Shown: positions 1 through 7,236, numbered from the stretch's first letter. The stretch: DNA of 24,284 nucleotides from Treponema sp. UBA1233 (GCA_002309305.1 DBWR01000016.1:14757-39040), one strand, 5' to 3'. A program made the numbers and translations. The notes: generated by a model from the letters alone, not told the origin.

Positions 1-647
1 TCGTCCACCATCACCACACGATAACGCAAGTGAGTTTCATGGCGTATGTCCGCATTGTTCTTGAGCACAAGATACGGAAGCAAAATCAAGTCGCCAAAGT
101 CCACGTTGCCTGTTTCACGGAGGAGCCTCTGGTAACTGTCATAGTAATATGCAAAATCTTCATCGGCATCGATTGCAGAAAAATCATCGCTATCCGGGGT
201 GAGTCCGTAATCCTTTGCAAGTGAAATTTTATGTGCCACCATCGCGGCATCTTTTTTTGTGAGTGAGGGAACTGCCTTTGTAACAAGAGTCACCATGTCA
301 TCGTCATCGTAGACCGTAAAGTTTTTGTCCACACCCGCCTGACTGTAATACCTGCGTAAAAAGAATGCACCCCATGAATGGAAGGTCCTTAACTGTGCGT
401 ATTCTGCCTTTGGTTCAAGATGTATGGCCCTTTCCTTCATTTCATTGGCGGCCTTTTTCGTAAACGTCACTGCCAGAATTGAAGCGGGATCAACGTGTTT
501 CTTTTGAATGAGGTATGCGATTTTTGTAGTGATTACGCGGGTCTTTCCTGAACCTGCACCAGCCAGAATCAAAAGCGATGAACCGTCGTGTTCAACTGCC
601 TGCCTTTGCGAAGGATTCAATACGGAAAGGTATTCTTCAGCCTGCAA
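1..647 (-). CDS. UvrD/PcrA-type superfamily 1 DNA helicase, N-terminal part (runs off the left edge)
   Basis: I translated this by hand from the minus strand. The product begins LQAEEYLSVLNPSQRQAVEH and continues with the Walker A segment LAGAGSGKTRVITTKIAYL and then VTFTKKAANEMKER. This Q-motif, P-loop and motif Ia order is typical of UvrD/PcrA/Rep 3'-5' helicases, which act in nucleotide excision and mismatch repair and clear stalled forks. About 215 residues are inside the window. The last ones read RYRVVMVDE, the beginning of the DE(xx) Walker B motif II. The start is a TTG at 645-647, with GGAG six bases upstream. It overlaps the 3' end of rimO by 11 bases, so the two are probably translationally coupled. 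It is the last visible gene of the lolA-rodZ-rimO operon. UvrD, PcrA and Rep cannot be told apart from this fragment. Confidence 0.9.
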   Translation of the reverse strand, partial: MQAEEYLSVLNPSQRQAVEHDGSSLLILAGAGSGKTRVITTKIAYLIQKKHVDPASILAVTFTKKAANEMKERAIHLEPKAEYAQLRTFHSWGAFFLRRYYSQAGVDKNFTVYDDDDMVTLVTKAVPSLTKKDAAMVAHKISLAKDYGLTPDSDDFSAIDADEDFAYYYDSYQRLLRETGNVDFGDLILLPYLVLKNNADIRHETHLRYRVVMVD

Positions 648-2031
648 TGTAAACTCCGTCTATGTCCACTTCCGAACTTGCAAGAGCCTTTGCCTTTACA
701 ACAGCACCGGGAACGATTGCATTTACCGCATCAGCATCATCAAGGTCATAACGGATTACAAAATTGCCGTCCACCTCGGGGGCATCAAACCATGCGCGAC
801 CTATTGCAAGGCCTTCGTCAGTGCCGGATTTGTTTTCGATTATTTCTTCAACCAGAACGTCGTACAGTTTTCCAATCCGTTCATTCAACCTTTTGACCGT
901 TATCTGTGACTGAATTTTTTCAAGCTCATGGGCACGTTTCTCTGCAATCTTTTTTGGCACGCGTCCCTTCATTTTTTCTGCGGGAGTTCCTTCTTCTGGT
1001 GAATATGAAAAGCATCCGCTCCAGTCGCTCTGTATTGCCTTTAGGAAATCCGCTGTGTTGTTGAATGCATCTTCATCTTCGCCGGGGAATCCTGTAAGGA
1101 AAGTCGTGCGTATGCAAGCATCGGGAAACACGCCTCTGATTTTATTCACAAGATCAACATAGGCCTTGGACGTACCCTTTCGGTTCATGTTCTTTATGAT
1201 GCCGTCGTCTCCAGACTGAAATGGAATGTCAAAATACGGAAGGAAGCGGGAATCCTTTTTCATCGCATCAAGAATATCTGGATTAAAATGATCGGGGTGA
1301 ATGTAAAGGAGTCTTACCCAGAAATCTCCCTTGATTTTTGAAATCTGTTCAACCAGCATAGAAAGGAACGAGGCACTGCATCCTAAGCCATCCATGACAT
1401 CATCATCTTTACCGCATCCATAAGCCGCCAAATCCTGACCAATCAGGTTTATCTCACGGACATTTTTTTCTTCCACAAGCTTTTGAATTTCCTGAACGAT
1501 TTCCGCACATTTTCTTGAACGGAGCTCACCGCGGATGATTGGAATCGCACAGAAGGTACAGCAGTTGTTGCATCCCTCGGTAATCTTGACATAAGCCGAC
1601 CCCTTGAACGAAAGGAGCGTATTTCTATCCGCACAGCACACACCCTTTTGCGGTGGCCTCACAACAGGACGCCCGTCACTAAAAAGGGAATCCACTACCG
1701 GACCGATTTGCGTCAAATCACCGTTACCAAAAAAGCCGTCAGCCTCTGGAAGTTCCTTTTCAAAAACATCGGCATAGCGTTCGGCAAGACATCCTGCAAG
1801 AAGTATTTTTTTGTCTGGATATGCGGAACGAAAATCCATTATGGAATTGATGCTTTCTTCTTTTGCGGGTGCAATAAAGCCACAGCTGTTTACGATGATT
1901 AAGTCTGCTTCGTCTGAATTGTCTGTCTGAATGTAACCAAGGGATTCAAGATGTGTGGTGATGATTTCTCCGTCAACCTGATTTTTTGCACAACCATGCT
2001 GATCAAGAAAAAACTTTTTACCCTTGCCCAC
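637..2031 (-). CDS. rimO: Ribosomal protein S12 methylthiotransferase RimO
   Basis: Radical-SAM methylthiotransferase that adds a methylthio group to the conserved aspartate of ribosomal protein S12. Numbering from the upstream TTG at 2049, the N-terminal UPF0004 domain carries three cluster cysteines (DQHGC20, NSC56G, AGC87), and the radical-SAM C-x3-C-x2-C is C160/C164/C167 in EGCNNCCTFCAIP. The C-terminal ~70 residues fit the TRAM domain. The AIP after the cluster and the DQHGCAKNQVDGE opening favour RimO over MiaB. Two starts are possible: TTG at 2049, which lies inside rodZ and has no Shine-Dalgarno, or GTG at 2031, just after the rodZ stop with GAGG 12 bases upstream. I chose GTG because it leaves the usual few residues before the first conserved motif. 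Length is about 464 aa, normal for the family. Confidence 0.93.
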   Translation of the reverse strand: MGKGKKFFLDQHGCAKNQVDGEIITTHLESLGYIQTDNSDEADLIIVNSCGFIAPAKEESINSIMDFRSAYPDKKILLAGCLAERYADVFEKELPEADGFFGNGDLTQIGPVVDSLFSDGRPVVRPPQKGVCCADRNTLLSFKGSAYVKITEGCNNCCTFCAIPIIRGELRSRKCAEIVQEIQKLVEEKNVREINLIGQDLAAYGCGKDDDVMDGLGCSASFLSMLVEQISKIKGDFWVRLLYIHPDHFNPDILDAMKKDSRFLPYFDIPFQSGDDGIIKNMNRKGTSKAYVDLVNKIRGVFPDACIRTTFLTGFPGEDEDAFNNTADFLKAIQSDWSGCFSYSPEEGTPAEKMKGRVPKKIAEKRAHELEKIQSQITVKRLNERIGKLYDVLVEEIIENKSGTDEGLAIGRAWFDAPEVDGNFVIRYDLDDADAVNAIVPGAVVKAKALASSEVDIDGVYIAG

Positions 2032-2032
2032 G

Positions 2033-3157
2033 TCAGTTGATTTCCTCAATTACAAGGCGGTATTTTCCGTCGTTTCCGTAAACCCACTTGATGTCTTCTA
2101 CAAGAACGTGGCCGGCCGGACCGATTTCTATGGAAATGTTCTGTGTACTTGCGGCAACCTGAATGCGGAGTGCGTTGATGTTGCTTGTCCAAAGCCTGAT
2201 TCCGTTTTGTGCGGTAAGGGACAATGGAGAACTGTTTGAAGTATAGTGGTTTTCCGTCTTTGCATTGCGGTCTATCCTGTAACGGAAAAGACATGCGTTG
2301 CGGAATGAAACTGTCAGTGTGAATGGGAACGCACGGTCAGACTCATAGATTACAGTCTGCTTTGAGTCTTCTGTGGAGGCTTCGATTGGAACCGTAACTT
2401 CTTCTCCGTCTTCCCCTTCCTTTACGATTGTGGCCACCGGCTGAGGAATAAGGTCTTCGTCCTGCAGGAGCATCCTGACCTGGGCACCACGGCTTCCGTC
2501 GCGGGTATCAACATCGCTTACATAAAGGATTACGTCCGGAATGCTGTCACCGTCTATGTCGAGGGGACGTTCTTCTCCAAGATCAACCTTCTGGTCACCG
2601 GCGGGAGTCTGTACGACGAGGGAACCTATTGTGCTTTTTACAGAAAGCGGAATGTTGCCTTCGCCCTCTTTGGCAGGAACAAGAATCTGGTCGCCTTCGT
2701 ACATGCGGTTGGTCTCAGCCTGTCCGGAGAAAGTATACTGATGGACTTTCTTTGTTTCGGCCATGAGCCTTTCCTGTTCGATTTTCTTCTGCGGAATCTT
2801 GAACACGCCATAGTACAGATAGCATCCCACACCTGCAAGCGCTGCAAGAGTCAGGATGACTACAAGAGGTACGACATACTTCTTTTTCTTCTTCTGCAAT
2901 AATTCAATTGGAACAGGAGACTCCTGGATTTTTTTTGCATGATACAGCTTGAGGATTTCATCGCTCTTAAGTCCAAGAAAGTCGGCATAGTTTTTCAGGA
3001 ACCCAACCATGTATGGTTCGCCGGGGAAAGCTTCGTTTTTTTCTTCCTCAAGTCCTTCGATATATTGTCGTGTAATTGATGTCTTTGTTTCTACTTCTTC
3101 AATTGAAAGATTCAAATCTTCCCTTGTTTTTTTTAATAAAGCACCGTAGCTTTCCAT
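2033..3157 (-). CDS. rodZ: RodZ-like protein: cytoplasmic HTH, one membrane segment, C-terminal extracytoplasmic domain
   Basis: The 374-residue product has the RodZ layout. Residues 1-75 form a helix-turn-helix of the HTH_25 type (ALLKKTREDLNLSIEEVETK, then PYMVGFLKNYADFLGL). Residues 88-93 are a lysine-rich stop, 94-118 a single transmembrane helix, and the rest a periplasmic region ending in a domain resembling DUF4115 (QNGIRLWTSNINALRIQVAA). RodZ links MreB to the cell-wall elongation machinery and supports rod or helical shape. The gene sits 9 bases after lolA and touches rimO, so it is inside the operon. GGAG lies 12 bases before the ATG, a long spacing, so translation may depend on coupling to lolA. 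The ~200-residue middle part has no motif I recognise. The assignment rests on domain order rather than close identity. Confidence 0.82.
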   Translation of the reverse strand: MESYGALLKKTREDLNLSIEEVETKTSITRQYIEGLEEEKNEAFPGEPYMVGFLKNYADFLGLKSDEILKLYHAKKIQESPVPIELLQKKKKKYVVPLVVILTLAALAGVGCYLYYGVFKIPQKKIEQERLMAETKKVHQYTFSGQAETNRMYEGDQILVPAKEGEGNIPLSVKSTIGSLVVQTPAGDQKVDLGEERPLDIDGDSIPDVILYVSDVDTRDGSRGAQVRMLLQDEDLIPQPVATIVKEGEDGEEVTVPIEASTEDSKQTVIYESDRAFPFTLTVSFRNACLFRYRIDRNAKTENHYTSNSSPLSLTAQNGIRLWTSNINALRIQVAASTQNISIEIGPAGHVLVEDIKWVYGNDGKYRLVIEEIN

Positions 3158-3166
3158 TTTATGCTG

Positions 3167-3823
3167 TTACTCCTGGAACAAGAAATTATTGTAGGCATTG
3201 ATTGAAGACGGCGGATCGTACATAAAGCGTTCGTCGGTGATGCGCACGTTGAGTCCGTAACCGGTAAAGTCAAATCGATAGACCTTATTCTGCGGTGTTG
3301 TGGCAACTATGCGGCGGATTAGCTTTGTGCTTGGATCTATGGACATCTTGATGGTGCTGAATGCTTCGGATGCGGCCCTTCGCGTAAAGAGAAGGTTCAC
3401 GACCTTGAATGAACTTCCTTCGTCAAGTGGAACCGGTTCTGCGCTTGTCTCAAATGCAACTGAATAATACCTGCGCAAAAGTGTGAGTCCGCGTGGGGAA
3501 ACCTGTGCGTCGGAGTTGTTTACTACCTGCTGGAGCAAAGTCTGCTGGCTTGGAAGATATATGACGAGGGTATTTCCGTCAAACATGGCAACCTGTCCGC
3601 GGGGTGATGAAAAATCCACACGAACCATCTCGGGACGGCGGTAAAGGACATGACCGGACATTTTCTTTCCGTCGGCAACAATGGCCATGTCACATTCAAA
3701 TGTAATTATCTCTTCGTATCTATCGCTGATTTCGTTAAAATATGCCGTGGCCGTAACAATTTGCGAAAAGGCAAATACAGAACAAAAAGCGGCAACAAAA
3801 AGGCAAGCTATCAGTTTCTTCAT
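3167..3823 (-). CDS. lolA: LolA-like outer-membrane lipoprotein carrier protein
   Basis: This 218-residue protein starts with a signal peptide (MKKLIACLFVAAFCSVFAFSQ, likely cut after FSQ). The mature part follows the LolA pattern: an early helix with YEEIITFECDMAI, then RRPEMVRVDFSSPRGQVAMFDGNTLVIYLPSQQ, and later PSTKLIRRIVATTPQNKVYRFDFTGY. LolA shuttles lipoproteins across the periplasm to the outer membrane, which fits the many lipoproteins encoded nearby. The start has a clear AGGAGA five bases upstream. It is the first gene of the operon, with a strong promoter at 3853-3881. Length is usual for the family. The neighbourhood shows no LolB; spirochaetes generally lack an obvious one. Confidence 0.83.
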   Translation of the reverse strand: MKKLIACLFVAAFCSVFAFSQIVTATAYFNEISDRYEEIITFECDMAIVADGKKMSGHVLYRRPEMVRVDFSSPRGQVAMFDGNTLVIYLPSQQTLLQQVVNNSDAQVSPRGLTLLRRYYSVAFETSAEPVPLDEGSSFKVVNLLFTRRAASEAFSTIKMSIDPSTKLIRRIVATTPQNKVYRFDFTGYGLNVRITDERFMYDPPSSINAYNNFLFQE

Positions 3824-3852
3824 GACCGTCTCCTAAACTAATTCAATACTAC

Positions 3853-3881
3853 ATAATAGAAAATATAAATGATTAGGTCAA
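3853..3881 (-). promoter_or_regulatory. Promoter of the lolA-rodZ-rimO-uvrD operon
   Basis: Read on the minus strand, TTGACC (3876-3881), a 17-base spacer and TATTAT (3853-3858) form a near-consensus sigma-70 promoter about 30 bases before the lolA start. The structured repeat element at 3897-4000 ends just upstream of its -35 box. Confidence 0.75.
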
Positions 3882-3896
3882 GTACAAGTCGCAAAC

Positions 3897-4000
3897 AAAA
3901 AAAATGTGCTCCCATCGGAGTCTGCCCCACCCCAACGGCTTCCTCTCTTCGTTCGTGCAGATGTTGGGGCGTGCCAGCCTTCGATTCCGCACATTTTTTT
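3897..4000 (-). repeat. Structured intergenic repeat element, copy 1
   Basis: This has no coding content and is a homologue of the element at 15445-15549. The 89-base cores align without gaps, with about 15 differences (hand count). On the minus strand it folds as nested helices. The outer stem is a 7-base A-tract plus TGTGC paired with GCACA plus T7. A second helix is GGAATC with GACTCC (one A-C mismatch). The inner stem is CCCCAAC (3963-3969) with GTTGGGG (3930-3936), extended by a G-U and a C-G pair. The outer stem ends in a T-run, so it could also terminate transcription of the barrel gene whose stop is at 4055. It lies between that gene and the lolA promoter, and all are on the minus strand. 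It may be a non-coding RNA or a MITE/REP-like hairpin repeat; I cannot assign a known family. Confidence 0.8.
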
Positions 4001-4054
4001 CATTCCATATTCAATAGACATAATCATGTTATATTTTCATACCGGCATAGAGGG

Positions 4055-4879
4055 TTAAAACAGATATTTAATGGCCAGAGAAACTTCTGTCTCGTCGTAG
4101 GCAGGGTTTAGGATGAAAAGGTCGTGCATTCGGGCGGTGGCGGACAGGGTCATTTGGATGCGGCGGTGGGGGGTAAAGGAGAGTTCGGCCTTGTAGCTTT
4201 GGTTTTCGTAGGCTCGGTAGAGGAACCTTTCGTAGGTGGAGGCGGAAAATGTGAGCATGATTTTAGGGAAATTCAAGCTCAGGGAAAGACCTGCACAGAT
4301 GCAGTGCTCCGGGTGGAGGTAGTCGTATTTGTCTATGATTTCGTCCAGAGTCTGCAAATTCAGCAGGAAAAGGCAGCTTGTCTGGAAAAAGACGGTCTTG
4401 TTCGGACGCACTTCAAGAGAAAGCCCCGCAAGCTGACAGGTGTCAATCCTGCTCAAGTCATAAAAGTCGATGTTCCCCATGGCAACCAATGCAAGCCTCA
4501 CGTTGTCAAAGGTAAAGGGCCTCAACTGCACTTGGGTGCTCAGGTATACCTGCTTGTATTGAATCTGGAGCCCCACAAAAATCTGGATGACCCTTGAGTC
4601 CGCCTGAAAAATCGTCTGCCCCAGAACTTTCTCCGGATCGGGAAAATCGTTCAAATCGCCATCAAAACGGTAGCCACCCGCAATTCCTGCAAACGAATCC
4701 CTGGCAAAAAGGGGGTGTTCAAGAGGCTTTTCCTGTTTTTTCTGAACGACGGGAACGCTTATCTTTGGAACCGACGGTATTACATCGCCGTGCGAGTCCT
4801 GGGCCGCAAGGGGAAAAAATGATGATGATGCGACAAGCAGCAGGACGGTTGCCGTCCTCAAGAAAATGTTCCCTTTCAT
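4055..4879 (-). CDS. Predicted outer-membrane beta-barrel protein (paralogue of the 5478-6224 gene)
   Basis: The product is 274 residues from the ATG at 4879, which places a signal peptide at the N terminus (MKGNIFLRTATVLLLVAS... ending PLAAQ). A longer frame to 4942 would bury this signal peptide, so I rejected it. The mature protein alternates short amphipathic strands and ends in a C-terminal strand SLAIKYLF, with the terminal aromatic residue usual for BAM-inserted barrels. It aligns with the protein at 5478-6224 at several points: VQLRPFTFDNVRLA versus VQYWPFTWEHTRLG, the following NIDFYDLS versus NLDIYRDIS, and YLF versus YIF at the end. I know of no specific function. A TTGAAG-N17-TAGAGT promoter places the start codon 7 bases after the -10 box with no good Shine-Dalgarno, so the mRNA may be leaderless. 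Confidence 0.72.
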   Translation of the reverse strand: MKGNIFLRTATVLLLVASSSFFPLAAQDSHGDVIPSVPKISVPVVQKKQEKPLEHPLFARDSFAGIAGGYRFDGDLNDFPDPEKVLGQTIFQADSRVIQIFVGLQIQYKQVYLSTQVQLRPFTFDNVRLALVAMGNIDFYDLSRIDTCQLAGLSLEVRPNKTVFFQTSCLFLLNLQTLDEIIDKYDYLHPEHCICAGLSLSLNFPKIMLTFSASTYERFLYRAYENQSYKAELSFTPHRRIQMTLSATARMHDLFILNPAYDETEVSLAIKYLF

Positions 4880-4886
4880 CAAAAAA

Positions 4887-4915
4887 ACTCTACTATATTT
4901 TTCTCCGTTCTTCAA
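4887..4915 (-). promoter_or_regulatory. Promoter of the 4055-4879 barrel gene, possibly leaderless
   Basis: On the minus strand TTGAAG (4910-4915), 17 bases and TAGAGT (4887-4892) are followed after 7 bases by the ATG at 4879. Transcription would then begin at or next to the start codon. Confidence 0.5.
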
Positions 4916-4929
4916 GTATGAGCATAAAC

Positions 4930-4959
4930 AAAAAAAAGGCACTCCGTTTCCAGAGCGCC
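4930..4959 (-). terminator. Rho-independent terminator of hpf
   Basis: On the minus strand GGCGCTC and GAGTGCC (4953-4959 with 4938-4944) pair over 7 bases including one G-U. The loop is 8 bases and a run of eight T follows. It lies about 35 bases after the hpf stop codon and just upstream of the next promoter. Confidence 0.85.
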
Positions 4960-4994
4960 TTCTATATGGTGTAAATCTTTAAATCAGCTGGGGA

Positions 4995-5285
4995 TTACTT
5001 TTTCTGTTGAATTTTGTCTTTTTCCTTCTTGACCTTTGTATCAAGAACATCCATCAATTTGTTGAGTCCGGCGGCAAAATCATAGTCATCGGCCGCAACG
5101 TGTGCGGATGCTCCCCAACGGAAGTTTACTGTGGCATCAAAGTAGTATTTCTTGTCCTCCTTTACCCGCAATGCCAGGTCAATGATCAAATCATCGGCGT
5201 AAGCGATTCTCTTGAGTTTTTGCTCAATCAATTCGCTCTGGTCCTTTTCTAGTGTAAATCCCTGTGCTGATACAGATTTATTCAT
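4995..5285 (-). CDS. hpf: Short-form ribosome hibernation promoting factor (HPF/RaiA family)
   Basis: The 96-residue protein begins MNKSVSAQGFTLEKDQSELI and fits the S30AE/HPF beta-alpha-beta-beta-beta-alpha fold: an early strand, helix QSELIEQKLKRIAYADD, strands IIDLALRVKEDKKYYFDATVNF and ASAHVAADDYDF, then helix AAGLNKLMDVLDTKVKKEKDK. These factors bind the 30S decoding region in stationary phase and silence or dimerise ribosomes. Only the N-terminal domain is present, so it is a short HPF/YfiA type rather than the long form with a dimerisation tail. AAGGAG lies seven bases before the ATG. The gene has its own promoter and terminator and is flanked by two barrel paralogues. RaiA and short HPF cannot be separated by eye. 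Confidence 0.85.
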   Translation of the reverse strand: MNKSVSAQGFTLEKDQSELIEQKLKRIAYADDLIIDLALRVKEDKKYYFDATVNFRWGASAHVAADDYDFAAGLNKLMDVLDTKVKKEKDKIQQKK

Positions 5286-5316
5286 GGTAGTACTCCTTGA
5301 AATTTTGATTGTGTTT

Positions 5317-5331
5317 ATGGCAAACTGCCAT
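5317..5331 (-). promoter_or_regulatory. Perfect dyad ATGGCA-AAC-TGCCAT in the hpf leader
   Basis: A 6-base perfect inverted repeat with a 3-base centre lies between the hpf promoter and its ribosome binding site, about 10 to 15 bases downstream of the expected transcription start. It could be an operator or an RNA hairpin; the sequence alone does not decide. Confidence 0.4.
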
Positions 5332-5339
5332 CTCTTTAA

Positions 5340-5368
5340 AGTATACTATGGTTTCACGATTAAGGCAA
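5340..5368 (-). promoter_or_regulatory. hpf promoter
   Basis: On the minus strand TTGCCT (5363-5368), a 17-base spacer and TATACT (5340-5345) precede hpf by about 55 bases. Confidence 0.65.
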
Positions 5369-5426
5369 ATTATTTTTCATGGAACATGGTCGCATGAATT
5401 TAAAGACTATTTCAATAAATAGGGTT

Positions 5427-5432
5427 TATACT
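5427..5432 (+). promoter_or_regulatory. Candidate -10 box for the 5478 barrel gene
   Basis: TATACT lies about 45 bases before the ATG at 5478. The -35 at 17-base spacing (GACTAT) is poor, so only the -10 is convincing. A short TATTT/AAATA dyad sits in the spacer. Confidence 0.4.
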
Positions 5433-5477
5433 TTTAAACTGCATCTGGTTATTCTTGATTTTTCTGGAAGTTTTTAA

Positions 5478-6224
5478 ATGAAAAAACCGTTGGTAAAACG
5501 CATAACCATCATTTTCATTGCGCTGCCACTCCTTTGTTTCCAGGCATTTTCCCAGGAAGGAGCAGAACCTGAACTCTCAGGTCCAAAGCTGTTTGCACCC
5601 GTAAATTATGTCGGAGCAACCTTGGGAATCAATACAGGAACTGCAGCAGACTCTTCTCTTTTCTTTGCCCAGACGGATTTTCAGTACAACTTAAGCGACT
5701 GGACTTTTTTTGCGGGAATACAGGGTTCAGGAGATGGAGCGGGCCTTACCCTTTCCGTACAATACTGGCCCTTTACATGGGAGCACACGCGGCTGGGACC
5801 GGAGTTCATCTACAACCTGGACATCTACAGGGACATAAGCGTCACAAACAACATCCTGCCCGGATTTGCGTTTGAATGTCAGCCCCTGTCATGGTTTTCG
5901 TTCAGGATAGAGCTTTTCTACCTGTTCAAGGCACGAATCATCCACGCACTGGACGAATTTCTTCCGGTAAACACCTTTGCCTACAAACAGCAGCTGAATT
6001 TCTACCTACCCCACGACTTTACCCTTTCGCAATACGTCGCCACATACGGCACATACCGATACACACAGCCAGGGGATCTGGAACTGGGACTCAAGCTTTC
6101 ATGGGACATGAACGAAAACTGGCAGTTTGCATTTGACGTTACATCACGGCAGATAATCTACTACCTGTTCACCACCGCATTTACGGCGGGAGAATTCAAA
6201 TTAGGTGCGAGGTACATATTTTGA
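5478..6224 (+). CDS. Predicted outer-membrane beta-barrel protein (paralogue of the 4055-4879 gene)
   Basis: The 248-residue product has a signal peptide (MKKPLVKRITIIFIALPLLCFQAFSQ, likely cut after FSQ). The mature part is rich in aromatic, alternating strands and finishes with FKLGARYIF, a typical C-terminal barrel strand. It shares the motifs VQYWPFTWEHTRLG and NLDIYRDIS with the divergent neighbour at 4055-4879, so the two are diverged duplicates around hpf. The ATG is preceded by GGAAG seven to eight bases upstream. The stop codon overlaps the next gene's TTG start by four bases (TTGA), so this protein and the metallophosphoesterase lipoprotein are co-translated and may act together at the envelope. 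The function is unknown. Confidence 0.72.
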   Translation: MKKPLVKRITIIFIALPLLCFQAFSQEGAEPELSGPKLFAPVNYVGATLGINTGTAADSSLFFAQTDFQYNLSDWTFFAGIQGSGDGAGLTLSVQYWPFTWEHTRLGPEFIYNLDIYRDISVTNNILPGFAFECQPLSWFSFRIELFYLFKARIIHALDEFLPVNTFAYKQQLNFYLPHDFTLSQYVATYGTYRYTQPGDLELGLKLSWDMNENWQFAFDVTSRQIIYYLFTTAFTAGEFKLGARYIF

Positions 6225-7069
6225 AGAAGAAATACACTGCTATCCTGTACACGGCTTTATCCCTCAGCTTACTGGCACCGGTTTCCTGCGTCTACAACCC
6301 GCTAGAATACTTTAACCGGAGCGAAAGCGTAAACGACAGGGCTTCTGAAATAAAGGAACTTGAAGATTCCTCTCTTGGCTCAAGTTACGACATAATGGTT
6401 CTTTCCGACATTCATTTTGGACAGGACAGAGCCGACCGCCACGATGACGATGTTGTTGACTGGCTTGAATCTCTGGGAACAAAACCCAAATTCTGCGTTA
6501 ACCTGGGAGACACCGCCGACCACGGTAAGGAAGGAGAATTTGACGACTGGCTTGAATTAAAGGACAGGATTGAAGACAAAATCCCCGGACCAGTGTATTC
6601 GATTATCGGAAACCATGATTTGCGCAGTGACGGATGGGAGCACTTTAGCAGCAAGCTTTACCCATACACTTCGAGCTACCACTTCTCGACAGGCGGAATG
6701 AGCTATTACTTTCTTGACAACGCGGACGGAACCCTTGGTAAAACACAGATGAAAAATCTGGAGGATGCCTTTAGGTCTGACTCAAAGCCAAAGGTCATAT
6801 TCATGCACTGCCCGATCTACCACGACAAGGCAAACCTCCTTTCGGCCACGGCATTTCAGGACACCCACGAAGCGGACAAGCTACTTTCGCTCTTTGCCAA
6901 AAACAGGGTCCAGCTGATTCTGGTCGGCCACAGCCATGCATTCAGGAAGAACGACTTCGGTTCATTTACGGAATTCAACCTGCCTAGCTACGTACATTCA
7001 AGGGCATGGGGACTGATTCACATTGACGAAAATGCAGGAACGGCCACCCCGGAGCTTATTTCCAACTGA
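6221..7069 (+). CDS. Lipoprotein calcineurin-like metallophosphoesterase
   Basis: This 282-residue protein carries every motif of the calcineurin-like fold: D63-I-H65 (LSDIHFG), G96-D97 (NLGDTAD), G130-N-H-D133 (IIGNHD), H196 (IFMHCPIY) and G236-H-x-H239 (VGHSH). These bind two metal ions and hydrolyse phosphoester bonds. The N terminus (MKKKYTAILYTALSLSLLAPVSC) is a lipoprotein signal with the lipidated cysteine at C23, so the enzyme is exported and membrane-anchored. The substrate cannot be inferred; the family includes nucleotidases, phosphodiesterases and acid phosphatases. The start is a TTG that overlaps the stop of the upstream barrel gene (TTGA), which argues for translational coupling. 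I see no terminator on this strand after the stop. Confidence 0.88.
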   Translation: MKKKYTAILYTALSLSLLAPVSCVYNPLEYFNRSESVNDRASEIKELEDSSLGSSYDIMVLSDIHFGQDRADRHDDDVVDWLESLGTKPKFCVNLGDTADHGKEGEFDDWLELKDRIEDKIPGPVYSIIGNHDLRSDGWEHFSSKLYPYTSSYHFSTGGMSYYFLDNADGTLGKTQMKNLEDAFRSDSKPKVIFMHCPIYHDKANLLSATAFQDTHEADKLLSLFAKNRVQLILVGHSHAFRKNDFGSFTEFNLPSYVHSRAWGLIHIDENAGTATPELISN

Positions 7070-7075
7070 CAGGAC

Positions 7076-7107
7076 AAAAAAAAGCTGCCCCCTTTTATGG
7101 AGACAGC
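7076..7107 (-). terminator. Terminator downstream of tRNA-Thr
   Basis: On the minus strand GCTGTCTCC (7099-7107) pairs with GGGGGCAGC (7084-7092) over 9 bases with two G-U pairs. The loop is 6 bases and the stem is followed by eight T. It starts about 12 bases after the tRNA 3' end. Confidence 0.85.
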
Positions 7108-7118
7108 CTCTTGGTTCC

Positions 7119-7191
7119 AGCCAACTATGTGACTCGAACACATCACCTGCGCGTTACGAGGGCGCTGCTCTACCGGATGAGCTAAGTTGGC
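7119..7191 (-). tRNA. tRNA-Thr (anticodon CGU)
   Basis: The 73-base cloverleaf on the minus strand has acceptor GCCAACT/AGTTGGC, D-arm GCTC...GAGC, anticodon loop CTCGTAA (anticodon CGT, decoding ACG), a TTCGAGT T-loop with stem ATGTG/CACAT, and discriminator T. The CCA end is not encoded. The closing anticodon-stem pair 31-39 reads C-C, a mismatch; the other four pairs are good. It has its own promoter and terminator. Confidence 0.92.
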
Positions 7192-7201
7192 GTATGACCA
7201 G

Positions 7202-7230
7202 AGTCTAGCACATCTCGGTAAAATGGTCAA
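7202..7230 (-). promoter_or_regulatory. tRNA-Thr promoter
   Basis: On the minus strand TTGACC (7225-7230), 17 bases and TAGACT (7202-7207) end 10 bases before the tRNA 5' end. Confidence 0.75.
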
Positions 7231-7236
7231 TCTGTA

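Noticed and set aside
3897..4000. Integron attC site (inner arms ending AAC and beginning GTT)
   Set aside because: The orientation of AAC/GTT fits, but the arms CCCCAAC/GTTGGGG and CAACAAC/GTTGTTG do not match RYYYAAC/GTTRRRY, no L-box pair is visible in the 26-base loop, and no integrase is in the window.
4124..4597. 157-codon plus-strand frame opposite the first barrel gene
   Set aside because: Antisense to a gene with a signal peptide and barrel pattern; its product is low-complexity and has no start signal.
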